DNA of 64,000 bases, taken from contig NZ_CP107845.1 in the NCBI RefSeq assembly GCF_041431415.1, positions 5,270,001 through 5,334,000 on the forward strand. The letters run 5' to 3'. Each line of letters begins with the position of its first letter. Position 1 is the first letter of the stretch. Positions 24,756 through 33,005 of the stretch are shown piece by piece. The notes below the pieces were generated by a model, which was not told the DNA's origin, searched no databases, and saw only the letters and a list, made by a program, of their open reading frames with translations. The stretch comes from Streptomyces sp. NBC_00513. GTDB lineage: Bacteria > Actinomycetota > Actinomycetes > Streptomycetales > Streptomycetaceae. Position numbers and translations under genes: made by a program.

Positions 24756-25415
24756 ATGAGTTCTCAGGTTCGTGGTGGGACCAGATGGAAGCGCTTCGCT
24801 CTCGTCATGGTGCCGAGCATCGCGGCCACGGCCGCGGTCGGTGTGGGTCTGGCGCAGGGTGCCCTCGCGGCGTCCTTCAGCGTCTCGGGCCAGGACTTCA
24901 AGGTGTCGGCCGACAAGCTCGACGGTGACGACCTCATCCAGTACGGCAGCGTCGCCAAGGGCAAGGGCCTCGACGGCAAGGACGCGGCGCACCCGGTCAC
25001 CATCTCCGGGTTCCGTCACGCCGAGATCACCAACATGTGCCAGTCGCTGGTCACCCCGATTCCGGGCATCGGCAACATCACGATGAAGCTCCAGACCGGC
25101 AACAAGGGCAAGCCGGCGGTCGCGGAGAACATCTACCTGGATGTCGCCGAGCTCGACACCGATGCCACGTTCAAGGACCTGGACATCGGTGTCGCGGTGA
25201 GCGCGGCGGGAGGCACCGCGGAGCACCCCACCGCGCCGCAGGCCGGCACGGTGGCGAACGGCGCCCTGTTCTCGCAGCGCGCCAAGAAGGCCGTGCTGAC
25301 GGACGTGAAGCAGAAGGCCTGGGCGACGACGGCGGGTACGTTCACGCTGCCGAACCTCAAGCTGCGCCTGCTCAGTGGCGACGAGCCCTGCTACAAGGAC
25401 TCCGACGTGAAGTAG
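24756..25415 (+). CDS. DUF6230 secreted protein
   Basis: A 219-residue exported protein with a twin-basic start (GGTRWKRFALVMVP) and a hydrophobic segment to about residue 38, followed by one DUF6230 domain. Homologues are often annotated cholesterol esterase, but no GxSxG serine-hydrolase motif is visible, so that name is unsupported here. Conserved-looking blocks are FKVSADKLDGDDLIQYG near the start of the mature part and LTDVKQKAWATTAG then TFTLPNLKLRLL near the end. Two Cys remain (MCQSL, EPCYKD) and could form a disulfide. An excellent GAAGGAGGAA ribosome site precedes the ATG. The DUF6114 gene follows after 100 bases. Confidence 0.82.
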   Translation: MSSQVRGGTRWKRFALVMVPSIAATAAVGVGLAQGALAASFSVSGQDFKVSADKLDGDDLIQYGSVAKGKGLDGKDAAHPVTISGFRHAEITNMCQSLVTPIPGIGNITMKLQTGNKGKPAVAENIYLDVAELDTDATFKDLDIGVAVSAAGGTAEHPTAPQAGTVANGALFSQRAKKAVLTDVKQKAWATTAGTFTLPNLKLRLLSGDEPCYKDSDVK

Positions 25416-25515
25416 TCGGATCCGGTGCGTGGCCGGGAGGGCGGCGGTTGTGGTCGCCGTCCCTTCCGGTCCCCACACAGTTTTCCGTACCACCGTTTCC
25501 AGGGAGCTGTTGTCC

Positions 25516-26073
25516 ATGAACGCCGAGGCCCCGGTTCGCTCCGCAGACGAACACTGGCTCACCGTGGTGCGCCACCGCTTCCGCGACTGGAGGGGTAGCC
25601 GCCCCTTCTGGGCGGGGCTCTTCATTCTCTTCGGGGGCTTCCCGATCGCGTACTTCCCCTACGCGGACCTCCGCCTGGGCAACATCACGATCGCCATGTC
25701 GACGACCGCCGGTGCGGGTTCGCTGATCATCGGCGTCCTGCTGATGACCCTGGGCGTGGCCCTCTGGTTCCAGCAGGGCATCCGGGTTTTCGCCGGGGTG
25801 GCCTCGATCCTCCTGGCCCTGGTCTCCCTGCCGGTGTCCAACCTGGGCGGCTTCTTCCTCGGTTTCCTGTTCTCGCTGATCGGCGGTGCCCTGGCCCTCG
25901 CATGGGTTCCCGGCAAGCCGGCGGCCCCGGAAGAGGAGCAGGACCCGGCGGCGGCCAAGGCGGACGCGTTCGCCGGCGGCCCGCTGGGGATCCCCGGTCC
26001 CCGCGACACGGAAACGGCTTACGCGACCGAGACGACTGCCCACGCCGATGGCGGGAGGAACAGTGCGGGGTGA
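25516..26073 (+). CDS. DUF6114 membrane protein
   Basis: A 185-residue integral membrane protein with four hydrophobic segments between about residues 33 and 135 (FWAGLFILFGGFPIAYFPY; MSTTAGAGSLIIGVLLMTLG; GIRVFAGVASILLALVSLP; FFLGFLFSLIGGALALAWV) and a charged C-terminal tail with PEEEQDPAAAKADAF. The N-terminus RSADEHWLTVVRHRFRDWRG looks cytoplasmic. It sits between two DUF6230-type proteins, and the next gene overlaps its end by 11 bases. Role unknown; an export, anchoring or assembly partner is inferred from position. Confidence 0.82.
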   Translation: MNAEAPVRSADEHWLTVVRHRFRDWRGSRPFWAGLFILFGGFPIAYFPYADLRLGNITIAMSTTAGAGSLIIGVLLMTLGVALWFQQGIRVFAGVASILLALVSLPVSNLGGFFLGFLFSLIGGALALAWVPGKPAAPEEEQDPAAAKADAFAGGPLGIPGPRDTETAYATETTAHADGGRNSAG

Positions 26074-27391
26074 CGAGACGCGGAGGGGTGAGACCCCGGA
26101 CGCGGAGTCCCGTGAGAGAAAAGGCCCGCGACACGCGGCGCCCAGGAAGTCGCTGCTGACCAAGTTCCAGATACCCGTCGGCAAGACGATGGCACTGGCG
26201 GCCATGCCGACCGCCGTGTTCGTCGGGATGGGCATGGCCCCCAAGCTGGCCCTGGCCGACGACAAGGACATCCCCTTCGCGCCCGGTCCGTGCGTGACAC
26301 GGTCCGACGAGCCCGCGGAGTCGGCCTCGCCGTCCGCGTCCAAGTCGCCTTCGCCGAGCGCCAGTGCGAGCACGTCGCCGAGCGCGACTCCCTCGCCCGG
26401 TGCGAGCGCGGTGGCGCCGAAGCCCGGCACGAAGCCGTCCGCTTCCAAGCCCACCACGCCCGAGAAGGCGAAGCAGAGCACTCCGGCGGCCACCCCGTCC
26501 GCGAGCGCCTCCCCGTCGCCGTCCGCCTCGGCGGCCAAGCCCACGAACCCCCTCGACCCGCTGGGTGTCGGCGACAAGGTCAAGGACTTCTTCGACGAGC
26601 TCGGCAAGCCCCTCAAGGGCACCGAGAAGCCGGCCACCCCGGCGCCCACCACGTCCACCGCACCCAAGCCCGACCCGTCGGCGGACGCGATCCGTGAGGC
26701 GGCGAAGCAGGCGGGCGCCAAGGTCGAGGAACTGCCCCAGAACGTCAAGGACACCGCCAAGTCCCCCAAGGACGAGACGGGCAAGGCCACCGACAAGGAC
26801 AAGGCCGACAAGGACGAGGCCGACGAGAAGAAGGACGAGGACAAGACCTCGCCGTCCCCCTCTCCCTCGATCTCGGCGACGAAGGACGCGGACGGGAAGG
26901 AACCCTTCCCCTGCCCGACCTACGACGCCAAGGCGCTGGCCGACGCCGAGCTGGAGCCGGGCATCCCGCTCCTGCCCGACGAGCCCTGGTACCTCGACAG
27001 CTCCCGACTGACCCTCTACGGCCTGGACTACGCGGGCATCGTCGAGGTGAAGACGGCGGGCGGCAAGATCAAGAAGGTCCTGAAGTTCACTGCGGACTCC
27101 CTGGACATCAAGGACCTGTACCAGACCGTCGGCAAGGAGGGGAACGTCGCCCACCTGAAGTCGCGTCCGGGCTCCACGTCCACCATCCGCGGCGCCACGG
27201 TGACGATGTACACCGAGAGCCTCAAGGGGAAGCTCTTCGGGCTGATCCCGATCGAGTTCACCCCGAACAGCCCACCGCCCCTGAACGTCCCCTTCGCGTT
27301 CTTCACGGACGTCAAGGTCGTCCAGGCAGGCCAGTTCGGCGGCAACCTCACGGTCCCGGGCCTCAAGAACTACGTAGGCCCGCCGGAGTAG
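26063..27391 (+). CDS. Long exported protein with Ser/Pro-Lys linker and DUF6230-like C-terminus
   Basis: A 442-residue protein from GTG 26063 (GGGAGGA site), starting inside the DUF6114 gene. After a basic stretch comes one hydrophobic segment (TMALAAMPTAVFVGMGMAP) ending LALAD, which looks like a signal peptide. Then comes a long Ser/Pro/Lys/Ala-rich, low-complexity region (about 75-275, with SASPSPSAS repeats and alternating KDKADKDEADEKKDED), and a folded C-terminal domain (about 280-442). In that domain KFTADSLDIKDLYQTVG and FTDVKVVQAGQFGGNLTVPG align by eye with the DUF6230 protein encoded two genes upstream, suggesting duplication and fusion to a wall-spanning linker. Function unknown. 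Confidence 0.75.
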   Translation: MRGDETRRGETPDAESRERKGPRHAAPRKSLLTKFQIPVGKTMALAAMPTAVFVGMGMAPKLALADDKDIPFAPGPCVTRSDEPAESASPSASKSPSPSASASTSPSATPSPGASAVAPKPGTKPSASKPTTPEKAKQSTPAATPSASASPSPSASAAKPTNPLDPLGVGDKVKDFFDELGKPLKGTEKPATPAPTTSTAPKPDPSADAIREAAKQAGAKVEELPQNVKDTAKSPKDETGKATDKDKADKDEADEKKDEDKTSPSPSPSISATKDADGKEPFPCPTYDAKALADAELEPGIPLLPDEPWYLDSSRLTLYGLDYAGIVEVKTAGGKIKKVLKFTADSLDIKDLYQTVGKEGNVAHLKSRPGSTSTIRGATVTMYTESLKGKLFGLIPIEFTPNSPPPLNVPFAFFTDVKVVQAGQFGGNLTVPGLKNYVGPPE

Positions 27392-27413
27392 AACCCCCGT
27401 ACACCCCGCACGT

Positions 27414-27455
27414 ACGACTGAGGCCCGCTCCCTTCCCGGAACGGGCCTCAGTCGT
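27414..27455. terminator. Terminator after the DUF6230/DUF6114 operon
   Basis: A 14-bp perfect stem, ACGACTGAGGCCCG with CGGGCCTCAGTCGT, around a 14-base loop, 22 bases past the stop at 27391. Confidence 0.75.
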
Positions 27456-27495
27456 GCGTTGCTCGGTCGCCGCTCCAGCACTGGGACGATGTGCC

Positions 27496-27729
27496 ATGAG
27501 AACCCGTTTCCACGCCAACCACGACGAACCGCTGATGGTCCACTTCGAGATCATCGGCGGCCAGTGCCTCATCCCTCCGGGCGACTGGATCGATGTGGAG
27601 TTCGCCGAGTCCGATCCGCCGAGCTCGGTCCACCTCCGGGGCGGCGCCCTGATCCTGACCCAGGAGGGCTTCGGCTTCATGCGGGTCTGGGACTCCACGG
27701 GCCGGGAGATCGACCCCGGCGGGGAGTAG
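27496..27729 (+). CDS. Small conserved-looking protein of unknown function
   Basis: A 77-residue frame starting MRTRFHANHDEPLMVHFEII and continuing PPGDWIDVEF and VHLRGGALILTQEGFGFMRV. It is not membrane-bound and has balanced composition and high G/C at third positions, unlike the shadow frames. It lies between two strong hairpins and so is a single-gene unit. The ribosome site is weak (GGGACG well upstream). I do not recognise the family. Confidence 0.6.
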   Translation: MRTRFHANHDEPLMVHFEIIGGQCLIPPGDWIDVEFAESDPPSSVHLRGGALILTQEGFGFMRVWDSTGREIDPGGE

Positions 27730-27754
27730 TGGCCGTACGCAGCCACCGCAGACA

Positions 27755-27790
27755 CCGAGGCCCGCTCCCCCACGGGGGAGCGGGCCTCGG
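27755..27790. terminator. Bidirectional terminator between the small gene and pyk
   Basis: About 16 perfect base pairs: the left arm CCGAGGCCCGCTCCCC pairs with its exact complement ending at 27790 around a CACG-type loop. It lies between convergent genes. Confidence 0.85.
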
Positions 27791-27832
27791 CCTCTGTGCG
27801 GCAGAGCCGGCCGGTCGGTCCGGCCGGGTCGG

Positions 27833-29266
27833 TCAGGCGCGGGAGTCGTCGCCGCCCAGGTGGTGGACGCGGACCATGTTGGTCGTGCCCGGGACACCGG
27901 GAGGGGAGCCGGCCGTGATGATCATCGAGTCGCCCGGGTGGTAGCGGTTGAGCTTCAGCAGCTCCGCGTCCACCAGGTCGACCATCGCGTCGGTGTTGTC
28001 CACGTGCGGGACCACGTACGACTCGACGCCCCAGCTCAGCGTGAGCTGGTTGCGGGTGCCGGTGTCGGTGGTGAAGGCCAGGATCGGCTGGCACGCGCGG
28101 TAGCGCGACAGGCGGCGGGCCGTGTCACCGGACTGGGTGAAGGCGACGAGCGCCTTCGCGTCGAGGAAGTCGGCGATCTCGCAGGCCGCGCGGGCGACGG
28201 CGCCGCCCTGGGTGCGCGGCTTCTTGCCCGGGACCAGCGGCTGGAGGCCCTTGGAGAGCAGTTCCTCCTCGGCCGCCGTGACGATCTTCGACATCGTCTT
28301 GACGGTCTCGATCGGGTACGCGCCGACCGAGGACTCGGCGGACAGCATGACCGCGTCCGCACCGTCGAGGATGGCGTTGGCGACGTCGGAGGCCTCGGCG
28401 CGCGTCGGGCGCGAGTTGGTGATCATCGACTCCATCATCTGGGTCGCGACGATCACCGGCTTGGCGTTGCGGCGGCACATCTCGATGAGCCGCTTCTGGA
28501 CCATCGGGACCTTTTCGAGCGGATACTCGACGGCCAGGTCACCGCGGGCCACCATGACGGCGTCGAAGGCGTCCACCACGGCCGCCATGTTCTCGACGGC
28601 CTGGGGCTTCTCCACCTTGGCGATGACGGGGACCCGGCGGCCGACCTCGTCCATGACCTTGTGGACGTCCTTGACGTCGTTGGCGTCGCGGACGAAGGAC
28701 AGGGCGACCATGTCGCAGCCCATCCGCAGCGCGAAGCGCAGGTCGTCGACGTCCTTCTCCGACAGGGCGGGGACGTTGACGGCGGCACCCGGCAGGTTGA
28801 TGCCCTTGTGGTCCGAGATGACACCGCCCTCGATGACGATGGTCTTGACCTTGGGGCCCTCGACCGCGGTCACGCGGAGCTCGACGTTGCCGTCGTTGAT
28901 CAGGATCGGGTCGCCCTGGGAGACGTCGCCGGGCAGGCCCTTGTAGGTGGTTCCGCAGATGGACTTGTCGCCGGGGACGTCCTCGGTGGTGATGGTGAAC
29001 TCGTCACCGCGCACCAGCTCGACGGGACCCTCGGCGAAGGTCTCCAGGCGGATCTTCGGACCCTGGAGGTCGGCGAGGACGCCGACGGCACGCCCGGTGT
29101 CCTCGGAGACCTTCCGGACGCGGTCGTACCGCTCCTGGTGTTCTGCCTGGGATCCGTGGCTGAAGTTGAATCGGGCCACGTTCATGCCTGCCTCGATGAG
29201 CGCTTTCAGCTGCTCATACGAGTCGACGGCGGGGCCCAGGGTGCAGACGATTTTGGAACGGCGCAT
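27833..29266 (-). CDS. pyk: Pyruvate kinase
   Basis: A 477-residue glycolytic enzyme converting phosphoenolpyruvate and ADP to pyruvate and ATP. Visible regions are MRRSKIVCTLGPAVDSYEQL (start), MNVARFNFSHG, ADLQGPKIRLE, the catalytic and metal region VIAKVEKPQAVEN, VMVARGDLAVEYPLEKVP and TQMMESMITNSRPTRAEASD. The last motifs match the family; the more common form of the metal-binding block is GDLGVE, here GDLAVE. The C-terminal domain is the allosteric-type domain. ackA and pta follow on the same strand, forming a route from PEP to acetate. Confidence 0.96.
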   Translation of the reverse strand: MRRSKIVCTLGPAVDSYEQLKALIEAGMNVARFNFSHGSQAEHQERYDRVRKVSEDTGRAVGVLADLQGPKIRLETFAEGPVELVRGDEFTITTEDVPGDKSICGTTYKGLPGDVSQGDPILINDGNVELRVTAVEGPKVKTIVIEGGVISDHKGINLPGAAVNVPALSEKDVDDLRFALRMGCDMVALSFVRDANDVKDVHKVMDEVGRRVPVIAKVEKPQAVENMAAVVDAFDAVMVARGDLAVEYPLEKVPMVQKRLIEMCRRNAKPVIVATQMMESMITNSRPTRAEASDVANAILDGADAVMLSAESSVGAYPIETVKTMSKIVTAAEEELLSKGLQPLVPGKKPRTQGGAVARAACEIADFLDAKALVAFTQSGDTARRLSRYRACQPILAFTTDTGTRNQLTLSWGVESYVVPHVDNTDAMVDLVDAELLKLNRYHPGDSMIITAGSPPGVPGTTNMVRVHHLGGDDSRA

Positions 29267-29329
29267 GAAGCGGATCCTATCCGGTTTGTTTCGCAGCGGA
29301 ATATTCCGTCTGGTGGAAAGTCCAAGTGA

Positions 29330-30544
29330 CTACTGAGTAACCAGCGCGTACGTCTGGGTGGCGATCTCCAGTTCCTCGTCCGTCGGGACCACGGCCACGG
29401 CCACCCGGGCGTACTCCGTCGAGATCAGGCGCGGCTCCGAGGAGCGTGCCGCGTTGGCCTCCAGGTCGAGCGCGAGGCCCAGCTCGGCCAGCCCGTCGAC
29501 CGCGGCCTCCCGGACCTGGTGGGCGTTCTCGCCCACCCCCGCCGTGAACGCCACCGCGTCCACCCGGCCGAGCACGGCCGAGTAGGCGCCGATGTACTTC
29601 TTCAGACGGTGGACGTAGGCGGCGAAGGCGGTCGCCGCCGCCTCGTCGCCCTCGCCCGCGCGCCGCAGCACCTCGCGCATGTCGTTGTCGCCGCACATGC
29701 CCAGCAGACCGCTCTTCTTGTTCAGGAGCGAATCGATCTCATCCACCGAGAGGCCGCCTACCCGCGCCAGGTGGAAGATCACGGCCGGATCCAGGTCGCC
29801 CGAGCGGGTTCCCATGACCAGGCCCTCCAGCGGGGTCAGCCCCATGGAGGTCTCCACGCACACCCCGCCGCGCACGGCCGAGGCCGAGGCGCCGTTGCCC
29901 AGGTGCAGCACGATCACGTTCACGTCCTCCACCGGCCGGCCGAGGAGCTCGGCCGTGGCCCGCGAGACGTAGGCGTGGGAGGTGCCGTGGAAGCCGTACC
30001 GCCGGATGGAGTACTTGTCCGCCGTCGCGGCGTCGATCGCGTACCGGGCCACGTACTCCGGCATCGTCGAGTGGAAGGCGGTGTCGAAGACGGCCACCTG
30101 CGGCAGGTCGGCGCGCAGCGACCGGGCCACCTCGATGCCGGTCACGTTCGCCGGGTTGTGCAGCGGGGCGAGCGGGATCAGGCTGCGGATCTCCGCCAGC
30201 ACCTCGTCGTCGATCACCGTCGGCCGGGTGAACCTGGTGCCGCCGTGCACGACCCGGTGCCCCACGGCCGCGAGTTCGGGGGAGTCCAGTCCCAGGCCGT
30301 CGGCGTCCAGCTCCTCGGCCACCGCCCGCAGCGCGGCCTCGTGGTCGCCGATCGCGCCGACCCGCTCGCGCTTGCCGCCGGCGGCGCCGGGGCCGGTCAG
30401 GGGTTCGTGGACCAGGCGCGAGGTCTCCTCCCCGATCCGCTCCACCAGCCCGACGGCGAGACGGCGGGAGTCCGCCATGTCGAGGAGCTGGTACTTCACC
30501 GACGAGGAGCCGGAGTTGAGGACGAGTACGCGCGATGCGGTCAC
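29330..30544 (-). CDS. ackA: Acetate kinase
   Basis: A 404-residue ASKHA-family kinase converting acetyl phosphate and ADP to acetate and ATP, or the reverse. Motifs are VLVLNSGSSSVKYQLLDM, AVFDTAFHSTMPEYVARYA, IRRYGFHGTSHAYVSR, VLHLGNGASASAVRGG, TSMGLTPLEGLVMGTRSGDL and VAFTAGVGENAHQVR. The start is GTG 30544. It lies 63 bases downstream of the pta stop and 63 bases upstream of pyk, all on the minus strand, so the three genes may form a leftward unit from the pta promoter. Confidence 0.96.
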   Translation of the reverse strand: MTASRVLVLNSGSSSVKYQLLDMADSRRLAVGLVERIGEETSRLVHEPLTGPGAAGGKRERVGAIGDHEAALRAVAEELDADGLGLDSPELAAVGHRVVHGGTRFTRPTVIDDEVLAEIRSLIPLAPLHNPANVTGIEVARSLRADLPQVAVFDTAFHSTMPEYVARYAIDAATADKYSIRRYGFHGTSHAYVSRATAELLGRPVEDVNVIVLHLGNGASASAVRGGVCVETSMGLTPLEGLVMGTRSGDLDPAVIFHLARVGGLSVDEIDSLLNKKSGLLGMCGDNDMREVLRRAGEGDEAAATAFAAYVHRLKKYIGAYSAVLGRVDAVAFTAGVGENAHQVREAAVDGLAELGLALDLEANAARSSEPRLISTEYARVAVAVVPTDEELEIATQTYALVTQ

Positions 30545-30607
30545 GGGTGCGGTGCCTTCTCGTGTGTGGGGTGACTCGTGGGGGTGGGGGTGGGAGTGGC
30601 CTGCGGG

Positions 30608-32698
30608 TCAGCCGGCCGGCTGCTGTGTCTGCTGCGTCTGGGCCTGGATCGCGGTGATCGCCACGGTGGTGACGATGTCCTGGACCAGGGCGCCGCGCGA
30701 GAGGTCGTTGACCGGCTTGCGCAGGCCCTGGAGGACCGGGCCGACCGCGACGGCGCCCGCCGAGCGCTGCACGGCCTTGTACGTGTTGTTGCCCGTGTTC
30801 AGGTCGGGGAAGATCAGCACGCTCGCGCGGCCGGCCACCTCCGACTCGGGCAGCTTGGTCGCGGCGACCGAGGGTTCCACGGCGGCGTCGTACTGGATCG
30901 GACCCTCGATCAGCAGGTCGGGCTGCAGCTCGCGGACGATCTCGGTGGCCTTGCGCACCTTGTCGACGTCCACTCCGGAGCCGGACGTGCCGGTGGAGTA
31001 CGAGAGCATCGCGATCCGCGGCTCGACGCCGAAGGCGGCGGCGGTGGCCGCCGACTGGACGGCGATGTCCGCGAGCTGCTCGGCGCCCGGGTCCGGGTTG
31101 ACCGCGCAGTCCCCGTAGACGAGGACCTTGTCGGCCAGACACATGAAGAAGACCGAGGAGACGATGGAGGCGTCGGGCTTCGTCTTGATGATCTCGAAGG
31201 CCGGGCGGATCGTCGCGGCGGTGGAGTGCACCGAGCCGGAGACCATGCCGTCGGCCAGGCCCTCCTGGACCATCAGGGTGCCGAAGTAGTTGACGTCGGT
31301 GACCACGTCGTGGGCCAGCTCGACGGTCATGCCCTTGTGGGAGCGAACCTGGGCGTAGTACTCGGCGAATCGTTCCCGCAGGGGAGAGGTCGCCGGGTCG
31401 ATCAGCTGGGCCCCCGAGATGTCGATGCCCAGGTCGGCGGCCTTCTTCACGATCGCCTGCTCCTCGCCGAGCAGGGTCAGGTCACAGACCCCGCGCCGCA
31501 ACACCACGTCCGCGGCGCGCAGCACCCGCTCCTCGGTGCCCTCGGGCAGCACCACACGGCGGCGCTCGGAACGGGCCCGCTCCAGCAGCTCGTGCTCGAA
31601 CATCATCGGGGTGACGCGCTCGGAACGCGCCACCGACAACAGGTCGCGCAGCTCGGCGGTGTCCACGTGACGCTCGAACAGGCCGAGCGCGGTCTCCAGC
31701 TTGCGCGGGGTCGCCGAGTTCAACCGGCTCTGCAGCGAGAAGAGTTCCGCGGCCGTGGGGAAGCTGTTGCCGGCGACCGAGACCACCGGGGTGCCCGGCG
31801 CGAGCTTCGAGGCCAGCGTCAGCACGGCCGGCGTCGGCCGCTCGTTGAGCGTCAGCAGCACGCCGGCGATCGGCGGGGTGCCGGAGGTGTGCGCGGCCAG
31901 CGCGCCCACGAGCAGGTCGGAACGGTCTCCGGGGGTGACCACCAGACATCCGGGGGTCAGCGCGTTGAGGAAGTTCGGCAGCATCGCCCCGCCGAAGACG
32001 AAGTCCACCGCGTCGCGCGCCAGCCCGGCCTCGTCGCCCAGCAGCACCTCGCCGCCGAGCGCGCGGGTGATCTCGGCGACGGTCGGCGCGGAGAGCGACT
32101 TGTCGTCCGGCAGCACGTAGCAGGGCACCGGCATCCTGGCGGCCAGTCGCCCGGCGATGTGGTCCCGGTCCTCGGCCGCCACCCGGTTCACGACCATCGC
32201 CACGACGTGGCAGCCCAGGCTCTCGTACGCCCGGTACGCGTTGCGGGTCTCGGCGCGCACGGCCTCGGCGGGGTGCTTCGTGCCGCCCACGACGGGCACG
32301 ACCACGGCCCCCAGCTCATTGGCGAGGCGGGCGTTCAGCGCGAGCTCGTCCGGGAGGTTGGTGTCGGCGTAGTCGGTGCCGAGGACGAGCATGACCTCGT
32401 AGTCCCGGGCCACCCGGTGGTAGCGGTCGACGAGCCGGGAGACCAGTTCGTCGGTACCCTTCTCGGCCTGGATGGCCCAGGCCTCGTGGTACTCCATGCC
32501 GTAGGCCGTCGCCGCGTCCTGGTCGATCCGGTAGCGGGCCTTCAACAGGTCGAAGAGCCGGTCCGGGGCGTCGTGCAACAACGGACGGTAGACGCCGACC
32601 CGGGCTGTCTGGCGGGTCAGCAGCTCCATGATTCCCAGCTCGACGACCTGCCGGCCGTCCCCCCGCTCGATACCGGTCACGTACACGCTGCGCGTCAC
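30608..32698 (-). CDS. pta: Phosphate acetyltransferase (long form)
   Basis: A 696-residue enzyme that converts acetyl-CoA and phosphate to acetyl phosphate for AckA. The start is GTG 32698 (VTRSVYVTGIERGDGRQVVE) with a GGAGAG site; an open frame continues to 32800 but is not supported. The N-terminal P-loop-like domain and central DRTGG domain (about 1-370) include VMLVLGTDYADTNLPDELAL, and the C-terminal catalytic PTA domain (about 375-696) includes RRRVVLPEGTEERVLRAADV and MLSYSTGTSGSGVDVDKVR. This three-domain form is the regulated type. The C-terminus is Gln/Thr-rich (QAQTQQTQQPAG). Confidence 0.95.
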   Translation of the reverse strand: MTRSVYVTGIERGDGRQVVELGIMELLTRQTARVGVYRPLLHDAPDRLFDLLKARYRIDQDAATAYGMEYHEAWAIQAEKGTDELVSRLVDRYHRVARDYEVMLVLGTDYADTNLPDELALNARLANELGAVVVPVVGGTKHPAEAVRAETRNAYRAYESLGCHVVAMVVNRVAAEDRDHIAGRLAARMPVPCYVLPDDKSLSAPTVAEITRALGGEVLLGDEAGLARDAVDFVFGGAMLPNFLNALTPGCLVVTPGDRSDLLVGALAAHTSGTPPIAGVLLTLNERPTPAVLTLASKLAPGTPVVSVAGNSFPTAAELFSLQSRLNSATPRKLETALGLFERHVDTAELRDLLSVARSERVTPMMFEHELLERARSERRRVVLPEGTEERVLRAADVVLRRGVCDLTLLGEEQAIVKKAADLGIDISGAQLIDPATSPLRERFAEYYAQVRSHKGMTVELAHDVVTDVNYFGTLMVQEGLADGMVSGSVHSTAATIRPAFEIIKTKPDASIVSSVFFMCLADKVLVYGDCAVNPDPGAEQLADIAVQSAATAAAFGVEPRIAMLSYSTGTSGSGVDVDKVRKATEIVRELQPDLLIEGPIQYDAAVEPSVAATKLPESEVAGRASVLIFPDLNTGNNTYKAVQRSAGAVAVGPVLQGLRKPVNDLSRGALVQDIVTTVAITAIQAQTQQTQQPAG

Positions 32699-32793
32699 GC
32701 GTGCTCTCCGTCCATGTGTCGCCGCGGCGCGGTTCCTGGGCGCCGCGCGCGGATCTCCGAGTCGGTTGCCCCGGTTGATTTGGGCTTGACCTC

Positions 32794-32822
32794 TTGACAA
32801 TACCTCTGCGGGCAGATAGGTC
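32794..32822 (+). promoter_or_regulatory. Candidate pfkA promoter
   Basis: TTGACA (32794-32799), 17 bases, then TAGGTC (32817-32822), about 185 bases before the pfkA ATG. It lies in the 307-base divergent region 32699-33005 between pta and pfkA, which otherwise shows no gene. The -35 is consensus; the -10 is only partial. Confidence 0.35.
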
Positions 32823-33005
32823 GCCCGCCGGGAAAAAGGCCTGTCCAGGGGGCCGAAAGGCCCGTCGGGGGTAGTGGCGCGTAGAGCGACCCACCCTCGG
32901 CCCGTGGAACAATCGGACAGGCTTCATCAATACGCCCTTCATATGTACGGCCGTGTGCCCGCACGCGTACGGCCAGGTACGACCAGGAGCAGGAGACACA
33001 GCACG

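Noticed and set aside
24756..25415. Cholesterol esterase label for the DUF6230 protein
   Set aside because: No GxSxG or other hydrolase motif is visible, so only the domain family is reported.
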